64,000 nt of DNA from contig CATQJL010000223.1 of assembly GCA_958299035.1 (NCBI GenBank), forward strand, positions 48,838,302 to 48,902,301, read 5' to 3'. Both the position numbers and the translations under genes were made by a program. Of this stretch, positions 1-10,068 are shown one piece after another. The notes beneath the pieces are model-generated. The model made no database searches and was not told where the DNA came from. It saw only the letters and a program-made list of their open reading frames with translations. Source of the stretch: Cylicocyclus nassatus (lineage: Eukaryota > Nematoda > Chromadorea > Rhabditida > Strongylidae). Position 1 is the first letter of the stretch. Every line of letters begins with the position of its first letter.

Positions 1-77
1 CTCATTTGGAATCCGAAATTCAAAGCTAGATTCAGTTTGTGTGGCGCACTATAAATCACCAGAGTTTCTAAGGACGT

Positions 78-120
78 GGGGGTATAGCTCAGTGGTAGAG
101 CATTTGACTGCAGATCAAGA
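78..120 (+). pseudogene. Truncated tRNA-Cys (unit 1)
   Basis: The first 43 nt of tRNA-Cys(GCA) are present: acceptor 5' strand, D arm and anticodon arm with GCA. The variable loop, T arm and 3' acceptor strand are lost through a 36-bp deletion. The internal A box survives but the B box (ggttcaaatcc) is gone, so RNA polymerase III transcription is not expected. Confidence 0.9.
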
Positions 121-233
121 TGCTGAATGTGTTTAGCACTCAAATATGGTACCCGATGAGTCGCCATAATTGCTAAATTTGTAAAGTAGTAAGTATGACA
201 TTCGGACTTATGCCTTCGTACCACCAAAAGTTT

Positions 234-306
234 CGACCCTGGCAGGACTCGAACCTGCAATCTTCGGATCCGAAGTCCGACGCCTTATCCATTAGGCCAC
301 AAGGCC
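234..306 (-). tRNA. tRNA-Arg(UCG) (unit 1)
   Basis: This is a 73-nt cloverleaf on the minus strand. The acceptor is GGCCUUG/CAGGGUC with discriminator G, the D stem is GCCU/AGGC, the anticodon loop is CUUCGGA (anticodon UCG, reads CGA), and the T arm is GCAGG/CCUGC. No intron. Confidence 0.95.
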
Positions 307-479
307 ACATGAGAGTATTTTGCGATGCAAAGCATGCGGAAGATTTCTTTGTGTATTGTTTTCGAGTTGCATAATTTTTCAGCATGTTAAGGAGCAAGTG
401 AGCTCATTTGGAATCCGAAATTCAAAGCTAGATTCAGTTTGTGTGGCGCACTATAAATCACCAGAGTTTCTGAGGACGT

Positions 480-522
480 GGGGGTATAGCTCAGTGGTAG
501 AGCATTTGACTGCAGATCAAGA
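480..522 (+). pseudogene. Truncated tRNA-Cys (unit 2)
   Basis: The same 36-bp deletion as in unit 1 removes the T arm and 3' acceptor strand, leaving 43 nt with the GCA anticodon arm. Confidence 0.9.
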
Positions 523-635
523 TGCTGAATGTGTTTAGCACTCAAATATGGTACCCGATGAGTCGCCATAATTGCTAAATTTGTAAAGTAGTAAGTATGA
601 CATTCGGACTTATGCCTTCGTACCACCAAAAGTTT

Positions 636-708
636 CGACCCTGGCAGGACTCGAACCTGCAATCTTCGGATCCGAAGTCCGACGCCTTATCCATTAGGCC
701 ACAAGGCC
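636..708 (-). tRNA. tRNA-Arg(UCG) (unit 2)
   Basis: Identical in sequence to the unit 1 tRNA-Arg, with a complete 73-nt cloverleaf and anticodon UCG. Confidence 0.95.
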
Positions 709-881
709 ACATGAGAGTATTTTGCGATGCAAAGCATGCGGAAGATTTCTTTGTGTATTGTTTTCGAGTTGCATAATTTTTCAGCATGTTAAGGAGCAAG
801 TGAGCTCATTTGGAATCCGAAATTCAAAGCTAGATTCAGTTTGTGTGGCGCACTATAAATCACCAGAGTTTCTGAGGACGT

Positions 882-924
882 GGGGGTATAGCTCAGTGGT
901 AGAGCATTTGACTGCAGATCAAGA
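882..924 (+). pseudogene. Truncated tRNA-Cys (unit 3)
   Basis: Third copy with the shared 36-bp deletion. Only the 5' 43 nt, with A box and anticodon arm, remain. Confidence 0.9.
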
Positions 925-1037
925 TGCTGAATGTGTTTAGCACTCAAATATGGTACCCGATGAGTCGCCATAATTGCTAAATTTGTAAAGTAGTAAGTAT
1001 GACATTCGGACTTATGCCTTCGTACCACCAAAAGTTT

Positions 1038-1110
1038 CGACCCTGGCAGGACTCGAACCTGCAATCTTCGGATCCGAAGTCCGACGCCTTATCCATTAGG
1101 CCACAAGGCC
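1038..1110 (-). tRNA. tRNA-Arg(UCG) (unit 3)
   Basis: Complete 73-nt cloverleaf, same sequence as in units 1 and 2. Confidence 0.95.
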
Positions 1111-1283
1111 ACATGAGAGTATTTTGCGATGCAAAGCATGCGGAAGATTTCTTTGTGTATTGTTTTCGAGTTGCATAATTTTTCAGCATGTTAAGGAGCA
1201 AGTGAGCTCATTTGGAATCCGAAATTCAAAGCTAGATTCAGTTTGTGTGGCGCACTATAAATCACCAGAGTTTCTAAGGACGT

Positions 1284-1355
1284 GGGGGTATAGCTCAGTG
1301 GTAGAGCATTTGACTGCAGATCAAGAGGTCCCCGGTTCAAATCCGGGTGCCCCCT
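1284..1355 (+). tRNA. tRNA-Cys(GCA) (unit 4)
   Basis: First intact copy, 72 nt. The acceptor is GGGGGUA/UGCCCCC, the D arm is GCUC/GAGC, the anticodon loop is CUGCAGA (GCA), and the T arm is CCCGG/CCGGG. It is followed by a short pyrimidine run ending in TTTT (ttctctttt) that could act as a polymerase III terminator. Confidence 0.96.
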
Positions 1356-1475
1356 TCTCTTTTGCTGAATGTGTTTAGCACTCAAATATGGTACCCGATG
1401 AGTCGCCATAATTGCTAAATTTGTAAAGTAGTAAGTATGACATTCGGACTTATGCCTTCGTACCACCAAAAGTTT

Positions 1476-1548
1476 CGACCCTGGCAGGACTCGAACCTGC
1501 AATCTTCGGATCCGAAGTCCGACGCCTTATCCATTAGGCCACAAGGCC
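1476..1548 (-). tRNA. tRNA-Arg(UCG) (unit 4)
   Basis: Complete 73-nt cloverleaf, anticodon UCG. Confidence 0.95.
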
Positions 1549-1721
1549 ACATGAGAGTATTTTGCGATGCAAAGCATGCGGAAGATTTCTTTGTGTATTG
1601 TTTTCGAGTTGCATAATTTTTCAGCATGTTAAGGAGCAAGTGAGCTCATTTGGAATCCGAAATTCAAAGCTAGATTCAGTTTGTGTGGCGCACTATAAAT
1701 CACCAGAGTTTCTAAGGACGT

Positions 1722-1793
1722 GGGGGTATAGCTCAGTGGTAGAGCATTTGACTGCAGATCAAGAGGTCCCCGGTTCAAATCCGGGTGCCCCCT
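1722..1793 (+). tRNA. tRNA-Cys(GCA) (unit 5)
   Basis: Intact 72-nt cloverleaf identical to the unit 4 copy. Confidence 0.96.
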
Positions 1794-1913
1794 TCTCTTT
1801 TGCTGAATGTGTTTAGCACTCAAATATGGTACCCGATGAGTCGCCATAATTGCTAAATTTGTAAAGTAGTAAGTATGACATTCGGACTTATGCCTTCGTA
1901 CCACCAAAAGTTT

Positions 1914-1986
1914 CGACCCTGGCAGGACTCGAACCTGCAATCTTCGGATCCGAAGTCCGACGCCTTATCCATTAGGCCACAAGGCC
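1914..1986 (-). tRNA. tRNA-Arg(UCG) (unit 5)
   Basis: Complete 73-nt cloverleaf, anticodon UCG. Confidence 0.95.
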
Positions 1987-2159
1987 ACATGAGAGTATTT
2001 TGCGAAGCAAAGCATGCGGAAGATTTCTTTGTGTATTGTTTTCGAGTTGCATAATTTTTCAGCATGTTAAGGAGCAAGTGAGCTCATTTGGAATCCGAAA
2101 TTCAAAGCTAGATTCAGTTTGTGTGGCGCACTATAAATCACCAGAGTTTCTAAGGACGT

Positions 2160-2231
2160 GGGGGTATAGCTCAGTGGTAGAGCATTTGACTGCAGATCAA
2201 TAGGTCCCCGGTTCAAATCCGGGTGCCCCCT
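2160..2231 (+). tRNA. tRNA-Cys(GCA) with anticodon-stem change (unit 6)
   Basis: Full length, but the last base of the anticodon stem is T instead of G. The closing U-G wobble becomes a U-U mismatch. All other arms are intact, so it is probably still a gene, slightly weakened. Confidence 0.85.
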
Positions 2232-2351
2232 TCTCTTTTGCTGAATGTGTTTAGCACTCAAATATGGTACCCTATGAGTCGCCATAATTGCTAAATTTGT
2301 AAAGTAGTAAGTATGACATTCGGACTTATGCCTTCGTACCACCAAAAGTTT

Positions 2352-2424
2352 CGACCCTGGCAGGACTCGAACCTGCAGTATTCGGATCCGAAGTCCGACG
2401 CCTTATCCATTAGGCCACAAGGCC
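2352..2424 (-). tRNA. tRNA-Arg(UCG), variant variable loop (unit 6)
   Basis: Complete 73-nt cloverleaf. Three bases of the variable loop differ from the other copies, and no stem is broken. Confidence 0.9.
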
Positions 2425-2597
2425 ACATGAGAGTATTTTGCGAAGCAAAGCATGCGGAAGATTTCTTTGTGTATTGTTTTCGAGTTGCATAATTTTTCGG
2501 CATGTTAAGGAGCAAGTGAGCTCATTTGGAATCCGAAATTCAAAGCTAGATTCAGTTTGTGTGGCGCACTATAAATCACCAGAGTTTCTAAGGACGT

Positions 2598-2668
2598 GGG
2601 GGTATAGCTCAGTGGTAGAGCATTTGACTCAGATCAAGAGGTCCCCGGTTCAAATCCGGGTGCCCCCT
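2598..2668 (+). pseudogene. tRNA-Cys with one-base anticodon-loop deletion (unit 7)
   Basis: One G is missing from the anticodon loop (CUCAGA in place of CUGCAGA), giving a six-base loop and destroying the GCA anticodon. The other arms and both internal promoter boxes are intact, so it could be transcribed but should not decode Cys. Confidence 0.85.
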
Positions 2669-2788
2669 TCTCTTTTGCTGAATGCGTTTGGCACTCAAAT
2701 ATGGTACCCTATGAGTCGCCATAATTGCTAAATTTGTAAAGTAGTAAGTATGACATTCGGACTTATGCCTTCGTACCACCAAAAGTTT

Positions 2789-2861
2789 CGACCCTGGCAG
2801 GACTCGAACCTGCAATCTTCGGATCCGAAGTCCGACGCCTTATCCATTAGGCCACAAGGCC
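2789..2861 (-). tRNA. tRNA-Arg(UCG) (unit 7)
   Basis: Complete 73-nt cloverleaf, anticodon UCG. Confidence 0.95.
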
Positions 2862-3034
2862 ACATGAGAGTATTTTGCGAAGCAAAGCATGCGGAAGATT
2901 TCTTTGTGTATTGTTTTCGAGTTGCATAATTTTTCAGCATGTTAAGGAGCAAGTGAGCTTATTTGGAATCCGAAATTCAAAGCTAGATTCAGTTTGTGTG
3001 GCGCACTATAAATCACCAGAGTTTCTAAGGACGT

Positions 3035-3106
3035 GGGGGTATAGCTCAGTGGTAGAGCATTTGACTGCAGATCAAGAGGTCCCCGGTTCAAATCCGGGTG
3101 CCCCCT
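3035..3106 (+). tRNA. tRNA-Cys(GCA) (unit 8)
   Basis: Intact 72-nt cloverleaf. Confidence 0.96.
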
Positions 3107-3226
3107 TCTCTTTTGCTGAATGTGTTTAGCACTTAAATATGGTACCCTATGAGTCGCCATAATTGCTAAATTTGTAAAGTAGTAAGTATGACATTCGGAC
3201 TTATGCCTTCGTACCACCAAAAGTCT

Positions 3227-3299
3227 CGACCCTGGCAGGACTCGAACCTGCAATCTTCGGATCCGAAGTCCGACGCCTTATCCATTATGCCACAAGGCC
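3227..3299 (-). tRNA. tRNA-Arg(UCG) with D-stem mismatch (unit 8)
   Basis: Full length with anticodon UCG. The D stem reads GCAU against AGGC instead of GCCU, so one pair is lost. Function is uncertain. Confidence 0.8.
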
Positions 3300-3472
3300 A
3301 CATGAGAGTATTTTGCGAAGCAAAGCATGCGGAAGATTTCTTTGTGTATTGTTTTCGAGTTGCATAATTTTTCAGCATGTTAAGGAGCAAGTGAGCTCAT
3401 TTGGAATCCGAAATTCAAAGCTAGATTCAGTTTGTGTGGCGCACTATAAATCACCAGAGTTTCTAAGGACGT

Positions 3473-3544
3473 GGGGGTATAGCTCAGTGGTAGAGCATTT
3501 GACTGCAGATCAAGAGGTCCCCGGTTCAAATTCGGGTGCCCCCT
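3473..3544 (+). tRNA. tRNA-Cys(GCA), T-stem wobble variant (unit 9)
   Basis: Intact cloverleaf with one C-to-T change in the T stem, which leaves a G-U pair. Confidence 0.9.
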
Positions 3545-3619
3545 TCTCTTTTGCTGAATGTGTTTAGCACTCAAATATGGTACCCTATGAGTCGCCATAA
3601 TTGCTAAACTTGTAAAGTA

Positions 3620-4569
3620 TTAGGTTGTTACATGAGTCTTGTTACACTTCACTTTCTTACAACGATAAGTCGTGAATTCATAATTTCAATAGGACTCCAG
3701 GGTACCATTCGATAGAGCAAAACAATCTCTACAAGATTATGTGCAAAATTTCGCACCCGCTTTGATCCACCATGAGTTTGCATCCAAAAACTGAGTCGTA
3801 CTGGAGGCTCAAAAATCGCGAAAAAATCATATCTCTGTTCAAAAAAAATTCTAAAAATTCCCAACTTGCTCATAAAAATTGCTCACTACATCAGACACTC
3901 ATATTTACCTTTGCTGCATTTTTTCCTCAACTAGAAATCGAGAAAACGAAAATTTTGTTGTTTTTACAAAAACGAAGCTATGCTCTCTCTATTCATGTAG
4001 CTGTATTCTACAATCCCTTAAAAGTGCAATCGTAGATTTTCAGCTTTTCAGAAGCCCCAGTTTTCGAAAAATAACGAAACTAACATTCTTCACTCGGGAG
4101 TTCAATGCTAAATTAGGTGATTTTTGAAAACTAGGGCTTCTAGAAAGCTGAAAACTTACGGTTATACTTCTAAGGACTTGTAGTATACAGCTACATGAAA
4201 AGAAACAGCATAGCTTCGTTTTTGTAACAGGCAAATTTTCGTTTTCTCGATTTTTAGATGAGGAAAAAATACAGAAACGGTGCATATGAGTGTCCGATAT
4301 AGTGTGCAATTTTTATGAGCAAGTTGGGAATTTTTAGAATTTTTTTTGAACAGAGATATGAATTTTTCGCAATTTTTGAGCCTTCAGTACGACTCAGTTT
4401 TTGGGTGCAAACTCATGGTGGATCGAAGCGGGTGCGAACTTTTGCATACCATCTTATAGAGATTGCTTTGCTCTATCGAATGGTACCCTGGAGTCCTGTA
4501 AAGAATATGAGGTGCATGACTTACCGCCTTAAGAAGTTAAAGTGTAACAAGACTTATGTAACAACCTAA
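3620..4569. mobile_element. 950-bp foldback MITE, mariner type, TA target
   Basis: The element starts TTAGGTTGTTACATGAGTCT and ends with the inverse complement, TTAGGTTGTTACATAAGTCT. It is flanked by TA at 3618-3619 and 4570-4571. The two halves are inverted copies along almost the whole length, with the centre near 4095, so the single strand would fold into one long hairpin. It interrupts array unit 9; the other units show the uninterrupted site gtaaagTAgtaag. No coding capacity: the ORFs in it are by-products of the palindrome. It was presumably moved by a mariner-family transposase in trans. Confidence 0.93.
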
Positions 4570-4616
4570 TAGTAAGTATGACATTCGGACTTATGCCTTC
4601 GTACCACCAAAAGTAT

Positions 4617-4711
4617 CAACCCTGGCAGGACTCGAATCTGCAAGGGAACCTTGCAACACTCGAACCTGCAACCTCCGAAGTCCGACGCCTTATCCATTAG
4701 GCCACAAGGCC
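4617..4711 (-). pseudogene. Broken tRNA-Arg (unit 9)
   Basis: The 5' half of tRNA-Arg is recognisable, but the anticodon loop/stem is damaged and about 25 extra bases duplicate the T-arm motif (cgaacctgca appears twice in related form). Total length is 95 nt instead of 73. Confidence 0.85.
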
Positions 4712-4884
4712 ACATGAGAGTATTTTGCGAAGCAAAGCATGCGGAAGATTTCTTTGTGTAATGTTTTCGAGTTGCATAATTTTTCAGCATGTTAGGGAAC
4801 AAGTGAGCTCATTTGGAATCCGAAATTCAAAGCTAGATTCAGTTTGTGTGGCGCACTATAAATCACCAGAGTTTCTAAGGACGT

Positions 4885-4956
4885 GGGGGTATAGCTCAGT
4901 GGTAGAGCATTTGACTGCAGATCAAGAGGTCCCCGGTTCAAATCCGGGTGCCCCCT
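4885..4956 (+). tRNA. tRNA-Cys(GCA) (unit 10)
   Basis: Intact 72-nt cloverleaf, the last complete tRNA of the array. Confidence 0.96.
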
Positions 4957-5076
4957 TCTCTTTTGCTGAATGTGTTTAGCACTCAAATATGGTACCCTAT
5001 GAGTCGCCATAATTGCCAAATTTGTAAAGTGGTAAGTATGACATTCGGACTTATGCCTTCGTACCACCAAAAGTTT

Positions 5077-5164
5077 CGACCCTGGCAGGACTCGAACCTG
5101 CAATCTTCGGATCCGAAGTCCGACGCCTTATCCATTAGGCCTGGCCTTGTGGCCTAATGGATAA
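5077..5164 (-). pseudogene. tRNA-Arg with inverted 5' end (unit 10)
   Basis: The minus-strand tRNA-Arg runs normally from its 3' end to the D stem. At about 5141 the sequence flips into a plus-strand copy of the tRNA-Arg 5' region (tggccttgtggcctaatgg), forming a palindrome. The 5' acceptor strand of the minus-strand gene is lost. The array flank then resumes with a small deletion at about 5165. Confidence 0.85.
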
Positions 5165-5255
5165 GATAAGCATGCGGAATATTTCTTTGTGTATTGTTTT
5201 CGAGTTGCATAATTTTTCAGCATGTTAAGGAGCAAGTGCGCTCATTTGGAATCCG

Positions 5256-6959
5256 TGAAACGATTTTTTGCTCGTAGTAAAACTTTCACGGTGAAGGAAC
5301 GGTTTAAAAAGTTTAAAAAATTATGTGAGCAAAGGGCGGTCTCGACTTACCTCGAATCCATCTTGAATGGTTTTAGGTAACTGGGAAAGGAGTTTAGCAG
5401 GGCTTTTGATCATGTAAGTTTTTGAGAATATTAAGCTGTTCCGAAAGTTCTGTCTTTCCACTTTTGAAAAAATTTAACTTTTCACTATCTCGACGGATTT
5501 GCTTCTTTGTATTTTGAATAAAAAGAGGAAGTCTTCCTCTTTGTAATTTTCTTGGTGCTTTTCTACTTTATACTCACTGCGGAGATAAAAATGAAAAAAG
5601 AAGACCATTTAAGCTTTGATAATGTTAAGTGAATCGCCAAAGCAGCGTGGAAGATTTGAATCGTCAATACATAGTTTTATGACCTGCTCTTTGCACCCGA
5701 AAGAAGTTCGTGCTATTTGCACCTTTCTGCGAAAAATCTTGAATTTCGTGTTTACAAAAAAAAGTCAAACTGATAATTTGTCACTTTTTCGCGAAAAATC
5801 GTAATTTTTTTGCAGAGCCGTCCAAACAGCACGATTTTTTCGCAGTTGCAAGGAGTAGTAGAACTGTTGTGCTGAAGGTTTCAGCTTTCTGTGCAAGTTC
5901 CAGATTTTTGGCCACGATACGTAACTTAAGTTGCTCGAAGCCTGAATGGTTTCCATTTTCTGCATTTCTGCAATGATTGTACAGGAGAAGCTCCCCAAGA
6001 TTATTTTACAAACAGGAAGAATTCTTCTTTTTTGACAGAATAACAAAGAAGCAGAATCTGTCGAGATAGCTGAAAGTTTCAAATTTTTGAAAATGAAACA
6101 GCAGAATTTTTGTTATAACTTGATATTTCGGCCACTTTGAGTACCCTCACAGGCATGAGCACACTAAATTTGGTGTCGTGTCATTGCGTTTTGGTTGTAA
6201 ACAACGCATTTGTTTGTATTGGGTAAGGCGTGCTGGTTGAATGGCGCAAGCATGAGGGCGGCATGCTAACGACATGCTCGCGACTCTTCTCCGCGATCCC
6301 GCAAGAGATTATTTTTTCCCCAGAAACGATATCTACTTGACCCAATCCCAGCTGTGCAGGGCCTCTGGGTCTGGAGTCAGTTCCTGCAGAATTCTCTAAC
6401 AATAGAGAGGGACGAGCGTTATTTCGCTTTCCCTCTTTTATATACTTGTACCGCATTTTTCCAATATTACAAAGCCGTATGCAGCTTTCATGTGATTGCA
6501 TAATCCATCTTGAATATCTCCTTTACCCACGTTTGCAACACTCTATCTGGGAGGGACCGAGAACCGTGTGGTATTACGAACATCTAGAAGTGGCTTAGGC
6601 TGGCAAATTGTACAGAATCTCCGACTGCTCCTCGGTTCCATTTTGACCTATCCCTTGTCAATGCGTGCATACAATAACATATGAATTGTACATGTAAAAA
6701 CGCCAGCGAGAAGTTTATAGGGTTTCCAGTAACGGTCGAAGGTGAATTCTTAGAATTTTGACGGAATCGAAGGGGAATCCATTCTAGAAACCTAAAAACC
6801 GAATTGTGCGGGCATTGGATAGTATTCTTCAACTATCTGTGAAGACCACTTCAAGGTTGTTAAACGTTGATGCCAGAAATTAGATGTCCAGCCTTGCGCA
6901 AGCTATGAGGGAATCTGAGTACCTGTTGAGGCGATAAAATCGGACTAATATAGGGCTTA
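5256..6959. other. Spacer without a recognisable gene
   Basis: Several short ORFs occur on both strands, but none has splice context or a recognisable domain. I see no inverted-repeat element with clear ends. Confidence 0.5.
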
Positions 6960-7302
6960 CAAGGAAACGATACTCGGTGTCCGTAGCCTTTTTAGATGAG
7001 ATGTATACCATTAGACTCGCCTTGAGGCGCTGATTCCAAATCTGACTTCCGTTTCTGCTAATCGCTTCTCCGAAAAAAGTTATAAAGGATTTTCGCGGCA
7101 AAGGAGATGTGGTTGGAATGACAAAACCGCCGTTAAGATGTGGTGTAGTGGCTAGTGCAATAGCCTCGCAAGTTAATGCAGGTTTAGGATGGAGTACAAC
7201 TGAGCTCATAACTCGGGTGGAAAAAACGGGGTGCGGCGTATTATCCGCGGCGCAACCGTCGAAAGGTCATAACTGCGTTCAAAATCATTTTTACAGGTTT
7301 TT

Positions 7303-7550
7303 CTTAAGCATCCATGTTCGACTATCCATGAATCTTGGCATAGTTGCAATCTTCTCGTTAATTGCTTGAGCGTAATCCAAGATTGGTACAGAACTTTATC
7401 GCACAGAATAACAGACTAACGTTTCGGCGAACTCGCCTTCTTCAGAGTCTGAAAAAGTCGAAGACACATAAGCAAACTATCCGATCAAACACCTCATCGA
7501 CTACAGAAAAGAGCCCAACCCTTTGAGAAAAACAACAGCCTGAGGTTTTT
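7303..7550 (-). mobile_element. 248-bp insertion with hammerhead-like core
   Basis: The right arm of the host element gives the empty site, so the insertion is exactly defined. The 8-bp sequence aggttttt at 7295-7302 is duplicated at 7543-7550. On the minus strand, 7414-7445 contains CTGAAGA, a 5-bp stem-loop (GGCGA-GT-TCGCC) and GAAAC, the order of a hammerhead ribozyme core (CUGANGA, stem II, GAAA). A diverged copy lies at 54983-55013. Hammerheads are known in Penelope-like retroelement terminal repeats; membership here is inferred. The stem I pairing next to the core looks poor, so activity is doubtful. Confidence 0.5.
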
Positions 7551-9459
7551 CTGCTCATTTTTGGAAAGCTACTGACACAAGGAATCAGAAAAATATAAAA
7601 TTTTCCAAAATCGCATGTTCTCAAGAGAATCAGCACTATCGCGACGGAATTGCCAAAGACAAAACCGTCGCATGGTCGTAACTCGATTTAAAATAGGAGT
7701 TTCGGATTTCTGGCTGTATTTTTGAAATAACGACATCATAGTGGTTGGAAAGACACAATAATTTTTGAAAATACACTTTTTTGGAAGATTTTAGCAGATT
7801 TGCGATAGAAAAATCGCGACGAAACCGTCGCAATCGCATAACAACTTGGAAAAATAATTTTTTTGACTTTTTGTTCTAGTTTGGGTTCTTTGACGTTACG
7901 ATGATCCTCAGCACATAAGATTTTTGAGAAAAAATTTTACCCTTCGTGTGTTTCGTGAAGCAGCGACGGAATAATCGTGACAAAACCGTCGCAGTGCGTT
8001 TGCGGTCCTCAAAGTGATCTTTTTTTGATTCTAACTTCAATATCAGAATCCAGGACATATGCTGACTCCATCAACTTGTGTTTACGACAAGATGGCCTCC
8101 GTGCAAGGATTGGAGTGCGATGCGACGGTGAAATACGCATTTGAGCGTCGCGCACTCATAACCTCAGGCAAGTGTACAAATATCTCAATTGTTCACTGAA
8201 GTTGACTGTATATTAAAAAAAGATAAGCAAAGATGAGTTTTTTGTACAGTGAAGGGTTTTTTCACCGAATCATCAGTCATACAAATTATGTAATGACGTA
8301 CGAAGTGCGAAAATCAAAGCTTCGTAATTAGCAGAGCTTACGAGCTCTGCTCAAGAAGTTTACACCATATATTCTGTAAATGGTGTTGTACACGAAATCT
8401 GCATGAAAAATACCTGTTGCGATTATTTGTTGAGATATCAGCTGTTGAAGTACGGCCCTCAAGCAAAATTGCAAAATAATTGAAGACCAAGGGTTTTTCA
8501 AAAAGCTATAAATAGTAACTTTTCAACTCTGTATGAATGAAGTTCTGACCAGTAGTAGTACTGTGCATGAAGGTCGATATAGTTCCACCAGCGGAGCTAT
8601 CCAAGGCCACTGCATCCGAAAAATGTAGTTGGTAAATGCAGTTTTCAGCATCAAAATTTCTTTTTTTTTTTGAAAATTGCCCGAACTTGACAATTTTTGC
8701 ATATTCTGATTCGCGCATTGATTAGCTCTTCAAATATATGGCACTCTTTGTTGAAACGTGAAGGGAGAAAACTGCTACTTTAGTTATCTCATTATTTCGA
8801 TATGACTTGGGTGCAGATGCACTCAAATTATGTAAAAATCATATCATGGTTTCTAATTATCTAGACTCTTCATACAATAACGAAAATTATCAAACTTCAA
8901 TTTTGAATCTTCTTGGCGGTGCGGTCTCTATTCCTGGGTAATTAACCTAGGTCACGGCGCGTCTTCACACCTACCGCACTGCCGCGGCCCAGGCATTTTC
9001 GCACCTCAAGAATGACCACGAAAACGATATATAAGAACGAGAAGGAGAAGATACTCCATACACATTACATTTATTGGTTTTATACATTTTTATATACTTT
9101 GACTCCAGAAAATATTCTCTTTCTGCATCAGCATAATCGTAAACATTTTAGAATCTTGTCTCCATCTCCTTCCTCAAAGGAGTTTGTTGCAATGTCACTC
9201 TTCCATAATTTTTGGGTCTTTTTCGTAAATCTTCTAGCGAGCAAATATTGTGAAATCTGGCCGAGTATTTTGCATTTGTTTGCCTTGATGGCTTTTTTGG
9301 GGTTTTTTTCGGATTTTTTTTTGAATTTTGGAAACTGGGTTTTTTTCTCATGAAACAAGAGAAAACATTAGAAAATTTTATTGAATTAAGGTAACAGTGA
9401 AAATGCTTTACACAATCAATATATCTTTCTATAAAATTACACAATCAAAATTTTGAAAA

Positions 9460-10068
9460 CTATCGCTTCTCGATTATATTTCTGCCACCCTGCTCAATGA
9501 CCCGATGCAACTTCTTTCGGACTCCCATGATATACTTTCGGCAAACTTCTGGCGTTAGAGTCTTCCAGTACTGTATAATTGCGACCTTCAACTCTTCTAG
9601 GTTCTTCACATTCTTCCCTCTGAAATAGAAACATTTATTTAGTTAATTCACAACGTAAAGGAAGAACCTGATATAATTTTTCATATTGCCCCAGACAAGT
9701 TCTATAGGATTCAAGTCAGGCGATTCAGCTGGCCAGTCCAATGTCGTTAAGTTCCACTCTTGCAGCTTGTTAAGGGTATACCGACTTTTGTGTGCCGGCG
9801 CGTTATCTTGAACTAATCTTGCAAACCCTAAATGCAAAGTCATTTTGAATAATGCAATTTTAAATCTACTCTTACCATTATGATTCTTTTTGACAAAAGG
9901 TACGTAGCATTTCTCCAAAATCCGGCAGTACATCTCTCCGTTGATTCTACATGTTCCTGGAAGAATCGCCAGCTGTGTTGTGCCTCTGATCGAGATTCCT
10001 CCCCAAATGTGCAATTTCGCTGGATGCTTGGCCCGGCTGCGCAATCTTGAGTAATAGTTCGAGTTCAT
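9460..10068 (-). pseudogene. Tc1-like transposase, C-terminal half
   Basis: Exons 9660-10068 and about 9460-9612 encode the end of a Tc1/Tc3-type DDE transposase. Visible motifs are WGGIS, QDNAPAH (second catalytic Asp), WPAESPDLNPIE (third catalytic acid) and the terminal helix before a TAG stop. A 48-nt in-frame intron lies around 9831-9878, and the last intron has GT/AG ends. The N-terminal DNA-binding domain and the first catalytic Asp are missing: only about 40 bp separate this fragment from the right inverted arm. It is therefore a dead fragment inside the 6960-11102 element. Whether it is that element's own transposase or a nested insertion is unclear. Confidence 0.85.

Larger units (their letters stand above)
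1..5255. repeat. Tandem array of ten tRNA-Cys/tRNA-Arg units
   Basis: Units begin (at the sequence ctcatttggaatcc) at 1, 403, 805, 1207, 1645, 2083, 2521, 2958, 3396 and 4808. Spacings are 402, 402, 402, 438, 438, 438, 437 and 438, then 1412 for the unit holding a 950-bp insertion. Each unit carries a plus-strand tRNA-Cys and, about 85 bp beyond its end, a minus-strand tRNA-Arg, so the two converge. Units 1-3 are 36 bp shorter because one shared deletion removes the 3' part of tRNA-Cys. Near-identity of units 2 and 3 shows recent duplication or homogenisation. Divergence grows to the right: unit 9 is split by a MITE and unit 10 ends in an inverted tRNA fragment. The 1-5255 window edge cuts the array, so its true left end is not seen. 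Confidence 0.95.

Noticed and set aside
1..3618. Regular repeats that could suggest a CRISPR array
   Set aside because: The repeats are 400-438 bp, nearly identical throughout with no unique spacers, in a eukaryotic genome, and contain tRNA genes.
3649..4569. ORFs mirrored on both strands inside the MITE
   Set aside because: They are produced by the palindrome; none has a recognisable domain.
173..5157. Repeated ORFs of 67-103 codons in the array
   Set aside because: They run through tRNA genes on both strands, recur because the DNA repeats, and have no splice or domain support.
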